DNA of 64,000 nt from Actinoplanes sp. TFC3 (GCF_001553785.1 NZ_LOJP01000001.1:3518670-3582669); one strand, 5' to 3'; numbered from the stretch's first letter, positions 18,284-28,052 are shown. Notes: generated from the sequence alone by a model not told the origin. Numbers and translations: made by a program.

Positions 18284-19858
18284 CTACCTCCGCAGGGCCG
18301 TCACTAGTTGCCTGGCGACCTCGGCCGCATCCGGGCCGGCGGCAAACACGTAGTGGTCGGGCCGTTCCGCGACAGCAGCGGCACCGAGATGCTCGAGCCA
18401 GCGCTTGATGGTGCCGTCAAGGTCGGCGACCACGCCATTTCCCGGTACGTCGCCGATTCCGACCACGGTGACTCCCAAGGTCTGCAGGTTGGCAACATCG
18501 ATCTCGGTCAGGTGCTCAGCGCGCACCAGAAGCCGGAAGCCACCTCCAACAAGATCGTCGAGCAATCCCGTCCGGGTGCCGTCATGAACACGGCCTTGAG
18601 TGCTCAGGCCGCCCCCGCCCGTTCCCAGCATTCCGGGGCCGAGCGGAGGAAGCTGGATGCGCTCGGGTGCAGCGAGGCGATCACGACGAATCCGCAGCAT
18701 GTCGTCGCGCTGCCGTGCGAGCTCGGGATCGCGGAGGGTGTGCTGACGCCCCAGCGTCATGCTGGTTTTCATGACGCCGCGCACATGAGGTTCCCGCTCA
18801 CTCTGGTAGGTGTCGAGCAGATCAGCGCTCTGCTCACCGCTGAGAACACGATTGAGCTTGAATGCGAGATTCGCCGCGTCGCGTACCCCCGAGCACATAC
18901 CTTGGCCCAGAAACGGCGGCATCTGGTGTGCGGCGTCGCCAGCAAGCAGAATATGACCGTCCCGCCAGCGCTGGGCAATCACCGACCGGAACGTGTAGGT
19001 GGCCACACGCACAATATCGGCATCCTCAGGCCGTAGGTACCGCCGGACGCGTCGCCACGTTTCATCCTCCGAAGGTGCATGGCCTGCCTGGGTGCCGTCC
19101 AGCATGAAGCAGAAACGCTGATGCCCGGCGCCCGTGGTGAAAATGGTCATGGGTTCTGCGGGATCGCCAACTTGAAGCGCGGACGGCAGACCCAATTCTT
19201 CAGCTCGACGTCGTAACTTGAAGTCACAGACCAGCCAAGGTTCGGAGAAACCAAGGTCGTCCTGCCCGATACCCAGTGTGCTGCGTACAGAACTGTTTCC
19301 GCCGTCGCAACCGACAACGAAGCGTGCGGTGACATTCTTGCGGCCGGCGGTCGCCGACACTACAGCAGCTCCGCTCTCATCCATACTTGTATCGGCTGAC
19401 TCAAGGACGACGAAGTCCCCGGCTGGAACCACATCGGTTACGGTGGCACCCAGACGGATGTCGATGGAAGGAATCGACGCGCAGAGCGCGTGCAACTCTT
19501 TTTCCAGAAGAGGTTGATGGAACATCACCAGGTCGGGCCAGCCGCTGTCACCCACATCCCGGCTCTGCTGATCCAGGAGGATCTCGCCGTCCGCATTGCT
19601 CCACTGATACGCACGCTGAACATGGAGGGAGGGCCGGATATTCTCAGCGATACCCAGCTCAGCGAACAGCCGGAAGATCTCACCGTCGAAACTGGCGGCG
19701 CGGGGAAGTCCGTAGAGCTGAGGATATCGCTCCAAAACGACAACACGGTGGCCGGACCGGCCCAGAAAAGCGGCTAACGTCAGGCCAACCGGCCCCGCAC
19801 CGACCACAGCAACGTCGACGTCTACCGACGACGAAGAGACGTCCGATTCATTCATCAT
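18284..19858 (-). CDS. FAD-dependent aromatic monooxygenase (MhpA/PheA type)
   Basis: The protein is about 524 residues if it starts at the ATG at 19858 (the frame is open to 19888). It has the class A flavoprotein fingerprints: the dinucleotide-binding start VAVVGAGPVGLTLAAFLGR, the DG motif in FVVGCDGGNSSVRS and the FAD ribityl motif HILLAGDAAHQMPPFLGQG. The C-terminal thioredoxin-like domain (residues 400 onward) is typical of MhpA- and polyketide-type hydroxylases. It should hydroxylate an aromatic or polyketide substrate with NAD(P)H and oxygen. It shares direction with the methyltransferase at 20871-21908, perhaps as a small tailoring or detoxification pair. Confidence 0.9.
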   Translation of the reverse strand: MMNESDVSSSSVDVDVAVVGAGPVGLTLAAFLGRSGHRVVVLERYPQLYGLPRAASFDGEIFRLFAELGIAENIRPSLHVQRAYQWSNADGEILLDQQSRDVGDSGWPDLVMFHQPLLEKELHALCASIPSIDIRLGATVTDVVPAGDFVVLESADTSMDESGAAVVSATAGRKNVTARFVVGCDGGNSSVRSTLGIGQDDLGFSEPWLVCDFKLRRRAEELGLPSALQVGDPAEPMTIFTTGAGHQRFCFMLDGTQAGHAPSEDETWRRVRRYLRPEDADIVRVATYTFRSVIAQRWRDGHILLAGDAAHQMPPFLGQGMCSGVRDAANLAFKLNRVLSGEQSADLLDTYQSEREPHVRGVMKTSMTLGRQHTLRDPELARQRDDMLRIRRDRLAAPERIQLPPLGPGMLGTGGGGLSTQGRVHDGTRTGLLDDLVGGGFRLLVRAEHLTEIDVANLQTLGVTVVGIGDVPGNGVVADLDGTIKRWLEHLGAAAVAERPDHYVFAAGPDAAEVARQLVTALRR

Positions 19859-20870
19859 CGCTTCCCTTCCCGAGCTGACCACAGGCATGAGTGCAGCGCT
19901 TCGTGAACAACCTCGACCTCATCCTTGTTCGCAATGACCAGGAATTGGTGCAGTGCTCGCCTTGGAGCTGGCATTACTTTTTCTTTGACAAGTTATTCGG
20001 CTTCTCAAGAGCCACCGCGCCATGAGAATCCGCGCTTGATGCCAGTATCATCTACGCTTCGCCGAATTGACAGTGCGCATTTCTGAACTACTTCTTGCGT
20101 CCGACGCACTTGACAGGATGCAACGAAAGAATCGAGACGGGCTCATTCTCTTCGGCGCCAGACGGAGTGCTGGATCACAGGGCCACGCGAAATCGCGGCT
20201 CGCCGGCTCACTGTCCGTCCGGCGCTCACCACGATGCACAGGAGCACTACGGGGTCGAATCCGGCCCTGCCTCATAGCGGCTACGCAGGCATCTCGACGT
20301 TGCGTCCTGGGTCAGGTAGCGGAGCTGGGAACCACAGCTGACGCCGTCACATGGCTACCGAAGCTGCCGGAGCGATACATATAGCGGGAAGTTCTTGCCA
20401 CTCGTGCTAATCGTCCTACTCCTGGCGCTTCGACCGGAGTCCCCCGATGTCGACAGCCGCTACTACTTCAGTTTCATTGCTGACCTTGCGAAACAAGCAC
20501 AACGAATGATGCGGCTGATGCAAGCCTCTGGCTGGGGTAACGGCGTGCAATACGACCTGCGCATGCGACGCCTCACGGCTTCAAGATTCACCACAAAGCG
20601 TGCCACCGGGGCCACCGCGATAATCGAGACCAGCTCTTGCATACCGCTGTACACTTGCCTCAATGAGGCCACGTTGGTCCGCTTGTCCAAGACCGGCCGA
20701 GAGAACACCTACCGCGAATGGGCAAGTCCACACACCATTCTTACGGACAGAAATCGGAATTGCCTTACACGCCTCCTCTGCCGCCCGGCAATCGTCACCA
20801 GGAGCACCCATCAGCCACACCAGCGCGGATTCCTGCTGATCGCGCCATTTCGCGGCGAATCCCCACCTCT
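19859..20870. other. Gene-free stretch of about 1 kb
   Basis: Short open frames occur on both strands, but none shows a conserved domain. The region separates two co-directional genes (methyltransferase and monooxygenase) that might otherwise form an operon, so a gene may have decayed here beyond recognition. An AT-rich stretch near 19970-20060 is a plausible promoter area for the monooxygenase. Confidence 0.4.
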
Positions 20871-21908
20871 CTATTGAGGCCGTCGTGCTTGAACTAGCGG
20901 CAGAACCGGCGGCACGGCTGCCCCGGCAGTGATGTCGACAAAACCGGCTTCCGATAGTTCTGTCGTCAGTGCGTCAAGGCGTCGCCTTTCGATGCCCGAC
21001 AGACCAAGAAGCAGGCGGTCGAGAGCCGGTCCCGCACTAGCGGCGTCGGGTTCAGTAACCCCAGGAGAGTGTGATGTTTGCCGCGGCAAGTGCACGGTCA
21101 GCAGCATCCCTCCGGGGCGCAAATTCGTGAATGCAGTGGAGAGTGCGTCAGCGCGACTCGCCTCTGGATAAAAGTTCTGCGGCCAGAAAACGAAGTCAAA
21201 CGGCTCACTGTCCCGGTAATTCGCCGCATCGGCGGCCAAGAAGGTAACTCTGTCGTCGACTCCGACGGTCTGAGCCCGGGTTCGCGCAACGGTCAACACG
21301 TCGTCGGCGATGTCGATGCCAACAGCGCTCAGAGACGGGTAGAAGTACAGGAATGTAATAATTCCGCCGGCCACCCCGCATCCGAGATCGAGGAAACGAC
21401 CGCCGCGAGTGAAGGCCTCATGCAGGGCCTGGTCGGATCGAACGCTGGCGACGAGGGCTTCTCGGCCGAACTCAGTTCGAGGATCCGCCGTCGCATTGGC
21501 GGCCAGCGCTACCCGCGAGGCGCTGTCAATACTCCAGTACGATGAGTGAGCGCTGTCCAACGCGTTACCCAAGATCGACGCTCTGACCGGTGCGGCGGTC
21601 AGACGGTCGAGAACGCGCTGATCGAGACCACGGTCGAGAAGCGGCGCATAAACTTCGCTGATTATTACTTGGTCGTCAACGCCGCGGCGCAATACCCCGA
21701 GGTACTGCAGTGCAAGGCAGGCGTTGTCCACAATGCCGGTCGGCAGTCCGGTCACCTTTGCCAACTCGTCGACGGTCGTCGGCTTCCGGCAGTACTGAAG
21801 AAAGTTTGACCTAATGGCTCCTTGCAACAGCCCTGCCAGCTCGACTTGAGCACTGAGCTCATTCACTGCCTTCAAGGTCAGCTTCCAGTCATTCTCGTTC
21901 ATCCTCAA
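20871..21908 (-). CDS. SAM-dependent O/C-methyltransferase with winged-helix N-terminus
   Basis: This 345-residue protein has an N-terminal helical winged part (RKPTTVDELAKVTGLPTGIVDNACLALQYLGVLRR), as in secondary-metabolism methyltransferases. A Rossmann domain follows with the SAM loop FLDLGCGVAGG, the acidic strand end AVGIDIADDV and LRPGGMLLTVHLP. It is likely to methylate a small molecule; the acceptor is unknown. Context with the downstream FAD monooxygenase suggests modification of an aromatic compound. A start at either of two Mets (MRMNEND) is possible. Confidence 0.85.
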   Translation of the reverse strand: MRMNENDWKLTLKAVNELSAQVELAGLLQGAIRSNFLQYCRKPTTVDELAKVTGLPTGIVDNACLALQYLGVLRRGVDDQVIISEVYAPLLDRGLDQRVLDRLTAAPVRASILGNALDSAHSSYWSIDSASRVALAANATADPRTEFGREALVASVRSDQALHEAFTRGGRFLDLGCGVAGGIITFLYFYPSLSAVGIDIADDVLTVARTRAQTVGVDDRVTFLAADAANYRDSEPFDFVFWPQNFYPEASRADALSTAFTNLRPGGMLLTVHLPRQTSHSPGVTEPDAASAGPALDRLLLGLSGIERRRLDALTTELSEAGFVDITAGAAVPPVLPLVQARRPQ

Positions 21909-22257
21909 CCCCCGGGGCTCTGGTGGGTTCTCCGCTGCTCTCGCATCCGGAAGGCGCCTTTGTGACGTAAGTCGAGCAGGCCTGTGATGCGGAAAGAACC
22001 GACAGTGTGCTCAAGATCCGGATGGACGTTACAGGCCACGCGCCTGGCAGCCGTCAGCACAAAGAATGATGATGGCGTACAACTTAAGTTGTGAGGGCTT
22101 CCGGGTTTCCGGTGTCAATGCCGACGCGGTGAGCGTCCGCCGGCCGGGAAGCAGCCGTCTTGGCCGCGAGCTGGCCATTGCAGTCGTGGGCCTCGAGCGC
22201 TCGCACATGGCGGACGACTGGAACATGATCAACAGTGCTTGCTGCTGCGCGGCAGAC
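21909..22257. other. Gene-free stretch
   Basis: About 350 bases lie between the start of the methyltransferase gene and the end of the tetR gene. It should contain the methyltransferase promoter. No conserved frame, repeat or palindrome was noticed. Confidence 0.4.
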
Positions 22258-22941
22258 CTACAGCGCAGAGGTCGTGACGATCCCGTCAATGAGCACGCCA
22301 AGCGCCCAGGACAAGCGCTCGGGGCCAGTACCGGAGAAAATCTCTGATCGGGCACGGTCGATGTTTGGATAATCTTCGCTACTGGCTTCTTCCACCAACC
22401 ACATCAAAGCAAGCTGTTCACCATCGGCCTCGACCGACTCGCCGCGTGTTCCCTGCTCGGCGGCGGTAGCCGTGCCATGTTGCAACAACAGATTCACGCC
22501 CCAAGCGGCCTGACGCTGCGGTACCCCACCAGCGTTGAGAAGGCCAAGCAAAGTGTCGATCAGGCGCAAGTAATTCGGCCCGGAGGGGCGCAGCGTCAGC
22601 ACCGAACGGGCCAAGCTGGGATGCTGGAACAGCAGCACCGTGTAAGCAGTCATGATGTCGATCAAGCCGTCGCGCCAACGGGCGACGGGACCGGTGTGAG
22701 GTAGAGCAATATCGGCCAACAGCTCATCCAGCAACGCCGCGTGCAGTTCCGCCATGTTCTGCACATAGACATACAAGGATGCTGGGCCGGTATCGAGTTC
22801 AGCCGCCAGCCGGCGCATGGTCAAGCGTTCGAGACCCTCTTCGCGCATGATCCGCAAAGCCGCCGTCACGACTACCTCACGGCTCAAGGGAGACTTTGCG
22901 GGTCGGTCACGGCGACTGACAGGAACGCGACGGGGGCTCAT
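22258..22941 (-). CDS. TetR-family transcriptional regulator
   Basis: The protein has 227 residues from the ATG at 22941; a longer open frame extends upstream through its own operator and is not used. The N-terminal helix-turn-helix is LSREVVVTAALRIMREEG, then LTMRRLAAELDTGPASLYVYV. The C-terminal ligand domain resembles the TetR_C class that binds tetracycline-like molecules. A GAACATGTTC palindrome lies 15 bp upstream. Close relatives of this palindrome stand before the MFS gene, a dead tetR paralog at 28337 and the TetX-like gene, so this protein may now control all of them (inference). Confidence 0.92.
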   Translation of the reverse strand: MSPRRVPVSRRDRPAKSPLSREVVVTAALRIMREEGLERLTMRRLAAELDTGPASLYVYVQNMAELHAALLDELLADIALPHTGPVARWRDGLIDIMTAYTVLLFQHPSLARSVLTLRPSGPNYLRLIDTLLGLLNAGGVPQRQAAWGVNLLLQHGTATAAEQGTRGESVEADGEQLALMWLVEEASSEDYPNIDRARSEIFSGTGPERLSWALGVLIDGIVTTSAL

Positions 22942-22955
22942 ATCACGATCGTAGC

Positions 22956-22965
22956 GAACATGTTC
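22956..22965. promoter_or_regulatory. TetR operator candidate, site 1
   Basis: GAACATGTTC is a perfect 10-bp palindrome (AGCGAAC at its left, TTCG at its right). It lies 15 bp upstream of the tetR start at 22941, fitting autorepression. The same core is found at 28084-28101. Confidence 0.65.
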
Positions 22966-23156
22966 TTCGTGCGCAAAGACCATGACAGGCCGCACAAACG
23001 GCATAACCCGCTGCTTCGGCCAAGCCGGTAGCCGGATGGATGCTGAGCATCTCGCAACGCCCTGCACCTGGCAGCGTCAGCCCTGCACGAGCAGGCCGTA
23101 AGGCCACAATTATCGCGCCTGACTGGCGTCACGGTGGGGTCGGCGCAACAAGCCGA

Positions 23157-23804
23157 TCACGTTTGACTTCTCGCTGATCCGCCGCCGAGGTTGTCAGCCT
23201 CTGCTTTCAAGGCCGTTTCCACCAGGATGGCCAACGCCTCCGCGCTCCGGTCCACTCCCAATGACGGACCGGCCTTGCCAGACGCCGCGACCTGTTCCGG
23301 ACTGAACGGAACGTGAACAAAGCCACCACGTACGCCTGGAAACTTCGTGGCCAGCACATGCATCAACCCATAGAAGACCTGGTTGCACCCAACCGCGCCG
23401 GCGTTGTTGGAAACCGACGCCGGGACACCCGCCGAGCGGATCGCCGCCACGCATTCTTCAACCGGCAACGTCGCGAAATACGCTGCTGGACCGCCGGGAA
23501 CAACTGGGACGCCCACCGGCTGCGCACCCACGTTATCCGGGATGCCAGCGTCGATGAGATTGATGGCTACGCGCTCCGGCGTCACCTCCGACCGGCTACC
23601 GGCCTGACCGACGCACACGACAAGCGATGGCCGGTGCTCCTCGATTGCGCCCCACAGCGCAGGCAGCGACGCCGCGTACTCGCACGGCAACTCGACCGCT
23701 ACTGCATCGTCTCGCTGCGCGGCCAACAACGATGCTGCCCGCCACGACGGATTCACCGGCCCACCGCCGAACGGCGCGAAACCCGTGACCAATACCGTAG
23801 CCAT
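23157..23804 (-). CDS. pcp: Pyroglutamyl-peptidase I
   Basis: From the ATG at 23804 the protein has 215 residues, the usual size. It removes N-terminal pyroglutamate from peptides in the cytoplasm. The start MATVLVTGFAPFGG, the VCVGQAGSR strand and all three catalytic residues are present: Glu near 77 (TPERVAIN), Cys near 140 (AGAVGCNQVFYG) and His near 164 (GGFVHVPFSPEQ). The gene starts only about 10 bp from a decayed tetR on the other strand (23815-24295), whose 5' end has been lost, so a deletion probably brought them together. Confidence 0.95.
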   Translation of the reverse strand: MATVLVTGFAPFGGGPVNPSWRAASLLAAQRDDAVAVELPCEYAASLPALWGAIEEHRPSLVVCVGQAGSRSEVTPERVAINLIDAGIPDNVGAQPVGVPVVPGGPAAYFATLPVEECVAAIRSAGVPASVSNNAGAVGCNQVFYGLMHVLATKFPGVRGGFVHVPFSPEQVAASGKAGPSLGVDRSAEALAILVETALKAEADNLGGGSARSQT

Positions 23805-23814
23805 AGATTTTTTC

Positions 23815-24295
23815 CAGTATTCTTCATTGGTAACAAGGATCAGCGCGGCGGCCCGGGTGAACGCGTGCGAATACAGCGAGTTTTTCCGGCACCTTCCTGC
23901 CAAGCGCGAGGTGCTCTTCGACGGGGGAACCATCGGATACGTTCTCGTCGAAGCAATCACCCAGGCGCCCCCGGAGGCCGGGCCGCTGGAGGCGGTAGCG
24001 ACTGCCCTGGACGCGTTCGGCCGAACCGACTTCGCTGACGAGCGCCGCGAGTTCAGCAGCCGACGCCAAGCTGTACCAGCAGCCAATCCGGATTTCTCAG
24101 AACGCGAAGCTATCAAGAGAAACGACCTCACCGCTTCGATGATCGACGCCCTCGACCACCCGCGGTGCGCCGACCTTTACCGCGCTCGTAGCCGCAAGGG
24201 TGGGAACTCTCGTCTGGGAGATCGCGTACGACCGGTGGATCGAGGCGAAAAATGACGAAGGGTTTGGCTCGCTGGCTCCGGCAGGTGCTCACTGA
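23815..24295 (+). pseudogene. TetR-family regulator relic
   Basis: One frame reads as a TetR protein from the second half of the helix-turn-helix (AAARVNACEYSEFFRHLPAKREVLF) through the ligand domain (LEAVATALDAFGRTDFADER, DLTASMIDAL). The match then moves to another frame near 24155 and continues TALVAARVGTLVWEIAYDRW to a stop at 24293-24295. The first 30 or so residues are missing. A frameshift plus 5' deletion makes it nonfunctional. It may have regulated the ABC exporter next door. Confidence 0.8.
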
Positions 24296-24407
24296 AGTAC
24301 GCGCTGCCTGGAGCTTGTGTCAGAACCTCGTGGCGACGACGTCATTGCCAGCGAGCAAGTAGCCGTCTGCGGCATCGATTCAGCAGACCACGTCAGCGGT
24401 TGGAGGG

Positions 24408-25235
24408 TCACGCGTCGCGGCGGCGAAGTAGCCAAGCGCCGAAAAGCAGCGCCGTCAAGCTCTCGGCGAGCATCCATGAAAAACCCAGCCAGGGGGAAAG
24501 CTGGCCCGGCTCGGGTATAACCTCGGTGATGCGCCTTCCTGCATTAACGGTGAAATGACTTGAGACTGCGTGGCCCCAGCCGCCCGGCAGCGCTGTCACC
24601 AGTGGCGGCAGCACAAACAGCAGCCCGAAGGCCGCAGTGATCGACCCCGCCGTGTGCCGGATCAGCGTACCCAGCGCGAGCCCGAGCAACCCACCGGCCA
24701 GCACAATCAGTCCGGCCCCTGACACCGCCCTCAACACTGCCGGGTTGTCCAGGCTGGTTGCCATGTCACGGGGCCAGAAGGCCATCGCCACGAAGAACGA
24801 GACGAACGCCGAGACTGTGCCGGCCACCCAGGCTATGAACCCGAGGACCAGACTCTTGGCGAGCAGCACAAGCAGCCGGTTGGGCACCGCGACGAAGGTC
24901 GATCTGACCCCGCCTGTCGAGTACTCGCTGGAGATCGTCAATGCGCCCAGCACCGCCAAAGCGAGCTGCCCGAACAGGACACTTGCCATGGCATGGCTGG
25001 TGACATCGAGCGAGGCCCTCTCGCCCGGCGACATATAGGGAAGGCCGCTCGACTCGCTCCCGGCATTGACAGCGGCAAACCCGATCGTCAGGACGAACGA
25101 GATGAGCAGCATCCACCAGGTCGAGCGCAGCGATCGAAGCTTGGTCCACTCGGAGCGGACCACCCGCGGCAGCGTCGCACCGCCGGCCTGGCGAGACGGC
25201 GCACGAGGGGCGGGGTTGGTTGTCAAGGTAGTCAC
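24408..25235 (-). CDS. ABC-2 type exporter permease
   Basis: This 275-residue membrane protein begins with a cytoplasmic VVRSEWTKLRSLRSTWW, typical of this permease class, followed by about six membrane helices. ISSEYSTGGVRSTFVAVPNR is the hallmark coupling region. Its start overlaps the stop of the ATPase gene (25232-26161) by four bases, so the two subunits are translated together. It probably exports a drug or peptide. The substrate cannot be told; the detoxification genes around it suggest a toxic compound. Confidence 0.9.
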   Translation of the reverse strand: MTTLTTNPAPRAPSRQAGGATLPRVVRSEWTKLRSLRSTWWMLLISFVLTIGFAAVNAGSESSGLPYMSPGERASLDVTSHAMASVLFGQLALAVLGALTISSEYSTGGVRSTFVAVPNRLLVLLAKSLVLGFIAWVAGTVSAFVSFFVAMAFWPRDMATSLDNPAVLRAVSGAGLIVLAGGLLGLALGTLIRHTAGSITAAFGLLFVLPPLVTALPGGWGHAVSSHFTVNAGRRITEVIPEPGQLSPWLGFSWMLAESLTALLFGAWLLRRRDA

Positions 25236-26161
25236 TGCGTGCTCCCTGCGGTGGCCTCAGTGGATTGGTACTCGACCGACTCTTTGGTCATCTCCATGAA
25301 CGCCTGTTCGAGGGAGGATCGCTCAATGCAAAGCTCGTGCACGGTCAGCCGGCTGGCGGCGGCTAGGTCGCCCACTGCGTCGGTGCTCGTGCCCAGCACC
25401 TCAAGATGCCCGTCGACCTCGGTGGCCTCGAGCCCGGCTGTGCGCAGCGCGCGGATCAGCTCGTCGGCTTGCGGCGAGCGGACCTTGACCCGACCAGCCG
25501 AATTGGCCGCGATGAAATCCTTGGTGCTCATGTCGGCCAGCAGCTTGCCCAGCCCGATCACGATCAGATGCTCGGCTGTGTTTTCCATCTCGCTCATCAG
25601 ATGGCTGGAGACGAAGACGGTGCGGCCCTCGGCGGCCAGACCTTGCATGAACCGGCGGATCCAGAGGATGCCCTCCGGGTCGAGACCGTTCACCGGCTCA
25701 TCGAAGATGAGAATCTCCGGATCGCCAAGCATCGCCGCCGCGATGCCCAGCCGCTGCGACATGCCCAGCGAGAAACCCTTGATCCGGCGACCGGCCGTCT
25801 CGGTCATACCGGTTATCGCCAGCACCTCGGCAACTCGGCGCTCAGGCAGGCCGTTGGACTGCACGAGCGCGGTCAAGTGTGCGCGGGCGGTGCGGCCGCC
25901 GTGCACGTCCTTGGCATCGAGCAGGGCGCCGACCAGTTGCATCGGCGCGTGGACAGTCGCGTATGGCTTCCCATTGATCAGCGCCTCGCCCGAGGTCGGG
26001 CGGTCCAGGCCCAAAATCATGCGCATCGTTGTCGATTTTCCGGCGCCGTTCGGCCCTAGGAAGCCGGTAACGATTCCGGGACGTACCGTAAAGGATAAAT
26101 CTTTCACGGCGAACTTCTCACCGTAGCGTTTCGTAAGGTTTCTGGCCTCGATCATGTACAA
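25232..26161 (-). CDS. ABC exporter ATP-binding protein
   Basis: This 309-residue ATPase has Walker A (GFLGPNGAGKSTT), signature (FSLGMSQRLGIAAAML), Walker B with D-loop (ILIFDEPVNGLDPEG) and switch His (FVSSHLMSEM). It also has the DrrA-like C-terminal extension of about 90 residues. It energises the permease encoded immediately downstream. About 160-205 bp upstream lie two related boxes (CGACTAAAGTCG and GGCTAAAGTATTAC), likely sites for a NarL-type response regulator. Confidence 0.93.
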   Translation of the reverse strand: MYMIEARNLTKRYGEKFAVKDLSFTVRPGIVTGFLGPNGAGKSTTMRMILGLDRPTSGEALINGKPYATVHAPMQLVGALLDAKDVHGGRTARAHLTALVQSNGLPERRVAEVLAITGMTETAGRRIKGFSLGMSQRLGIAAAMLGDPEILIFDEPVNGLDPEGILWIRRFMQGLAAEGRTVFVSSHLMSEMENTAEHLIVIGLGKLLADMSTKDFIAANSAGRVKVRSPQADELIRALRTAGLEATEVDGHLEVLGTSTDAVGDLAAASRLTVHELCIERSSLEQAFMEMTKESVEYQSTEATAGSTQ

Positions 26162-26568
26162 GACCTCTCGTAGGGATCAAGCGGGTCTTCGGAACTGCCG
26201 CCGGCTCTTGTCACATCGTCGCGGCATGCGCAAAATTCGGAAATGATGAAATACCATCATGCGCGGATACCCATCGCGAATTGCTCGCTTCCATAATAGT
26301 TTTTCAAGTGCCGTGAAACTGTCGGCTAAAGTATTACTTCTGCGGCATGGCCTTACGACTAAAGTCGAACAAGCCCGCAGGTCCAGTTCTGCCACCCGGA
26401 CTTTCTGAGCGAGCCTCTTCTCCATCTATGGCGCGCCTTCGATGACAGCTTCGGCAAGAGTGCCGGCTGAAGCCTGCTGGGTGTCCCCGGCTGCCGCCGG
26501 CCGGCTGTCGCCGTCCATGCCTTCCCCTTCACCGGCTCGCTCTGCCTCTCAGCGATGGTTGAGCGTGG
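26162..26568. other. Intergenic region between ABC and MFS operons
   Basis: About 400 bases hold the promoter of the ABC operon and the 3' flank of the MFS gene. AT-rich sequence at 26225-26340 and the two regulator boxes at 26324-26367 are the only notable features. Confidence 0.45.
26324..26367. promoter_or_regulatory. Paired regulator boxes upstream of the ABC exporter
   Basis: CGACT-AA-AGTCG (26356-26367) is a 5-bp inverted repeat. GGCTAAAGTATTAC (26324-26337) repeats its CTAAAGT part in the same orientation, with the two CTAAAGT starts 33 bp apart. Direct or inverted pairs of this kind are typical sites for NarL-type regulators. The second box recurs at 543-558. Confidence 0.4.
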
Positions 26569-28032
26569 CTATCGGGCGCCGGACGAGAGGGTTGCCGGAG
26601 ACGACGCATCCGCGGCAGCACGGCCGCGAAGGGGGACCTCCTTGACACCGAGAGCGGCGGCCAGGCTGACAGCGGCCGTGACTGCGACGGCGGCGAAGAT
26701 CATCCGGGTGCTGGTAGCGACGCCGGCATCAAGTTGCGCTGCGACCCGCCCTGCGGCGTGGGCGGCATACATGGTGCCGAAGACGGCTACCGCGATGGAC
26801 CCACCCAGCGTCCGCAGCAGGGTAACGACGCCCGAGGCGGCACCGATGTCGCGTTGCTCGACGCTGTTCTGGGCGATGGTGGTGGTCATCTGCTGGGTCA
26901 GGCCCGACCCGATACCCATGAAGCTCATGAAGAGCGCGGTCACGTACGACGGGGTGTTGACCGTCATGGTCGCCAGCAGAACGGCCCCGACAATCGTCGA
27001 GATTGCGCCGATGATCGGGAAGACTTTGTAGCGCCCGGTCCGGGTCATCGTCCGACCGGCGATGTGCGACACGAGTACAACCGGAATCATCATCGGCAGC
27101 AGGAGCAGACCAGACGCACTCGCGGAGGCGCCTTGCACAGTCTGCTGAAACAGCGGCAGGTAGAGCACACAGGCGAACATCACGGCACCGGAAGTGAAGC
27201 CGAGGATTGAAGCCATCGTGAAGCTGCGGGAGGCGAAGACGCCGAGCGGTACCAGCGGTTCGGCGGCGCGGCGCTGCCGCCACACGAACGCAGCGCCCGC
27301 CAGCACAGTCAAAGCCGCCAGCGCGAAACTGGCCGCCGAAATCCAAGCGATCTCAGAGCCTCCCCACGTGGTCAGCAGGACCAGCGCCGCGATCGCCACA
27401 GCCAGCAAGACGGCGCCCGCCCAATCGACACGAGCACGCCGGTGCACGACGGGAAGATTCAGCAAAAGCCCGACCCACACCAAGGTGACCGCGCCGAGTG
27501 GCAAGTTGATCAAAAACGCCCACCGCCAGCCGAGTCCATCGGTGATGAACCCGCCGACCAGCGGTCCTCCGATGGTTCCCGCCGCTACGACGATCGCGGT
27601 CAGCCCTTGGTACCTCCCCCGCTCCCGCGGCGGCACGAGATCACCGATGACGGCGAATGCTCCCACCGCCAGGCCGCCCGCTCCGATGCCCTGCACGGCC
27701 CGGGCAGCGATCAGCAGGACCATTGTCGGTGCCACAGCGGCCAGCACGCTACCGCCGATGAAGACCGCAACAGCCGATTGGAACATGCGTTTGCGGCCGA
27801 ACAGATCGCCGAGCTTGCCCCACACCGGCGTTGTCACCGCAGTGGTCAACGCATACGCGGTGACCACCCAGGACAGCAAGCTCGCACCACCCAGGTCGTG
27901 AACGATCGTCGGCATCGCGGTGCCAACTATGAAGCCGTCAAGCATCGACAACAACAGACCGAACATCAGACCGAGCACGGCCAGGCGCACATGCTTGGTC
28001 TCGCCACCACTCGGAACAACGGCATTACTCAT
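26569..28032 (-). CDS. MFS drug exporter, DHA2 (14-helix, EmrB/QacA) family
   Basis: The protein has 487 residues from the ATG at 28032, with GAGGG upstream; the longer frame to 28131 would read through two operators. It shows 14 hydrophobic segments, the motif-A loop GKLGDLFGRKRMF, and motif C-like GPLVGGFITDGLGWRWAFLINLP. It should expel a hydrophobic or polyketide-like compound using the proton gradient. Two strong palindromes (28053-28070, 28084-28101) sit directly in front of it, and a dead tetR lies divergently, so it is probably TetR-repressed. Confidence 0.93.
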   Translation of the reverse strand: MSNAVVPSGGETKHVRLAVLGLMFGLLLSMLDGFIVGTAMPTIVHDLGGASLLSWVVTAYALTTAVTTPVWGKLGDLFGRKRMFQSAVAVFIGGSVLAAVAPTMVLLIAARAVQGIGAGGLAVGAFAVIGDLVPPRERGRYQGLTAIVVAAGTIGGPLVGGFITDGLGWRWAFLINLPLGAVTLVWVGLLLNLPVVHRRARVDWAGAVLLAVAIAALVLLTTWGGSEIAWISAASFALAALTVLAGAAFVWRQRRAAEPLVPLGVFASRSFTMASILGFTSGAVMFACVLYLPLFQQTVQGASASASGLLLLPMMIPVVLVSHIAGRTMTRTGRYKVFPIIGAISTIVGAVLLATMTVNTPSYVTALFMSFMGIGSGLTQQMTTTIAQNSVEQRDIGAASGVVTLLRTLGGSIAVAVFGTMYAAHAAGRVAAQLDAGVATSTRMIFAAVAVTAAVSLAAALGVKEVPLRGRAAADASSPATLSSGAR

Positions 28033-28052
28033 GGCACCCTCTTCTTCTGACG

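Noticed and set aside
26177..26425. 82-codon open frame upstream of the ABC operon
   Set aside because: There is no domain or ribosome-binding site, and it overlaps the regulator boxes and AT-rich promoter sequence.
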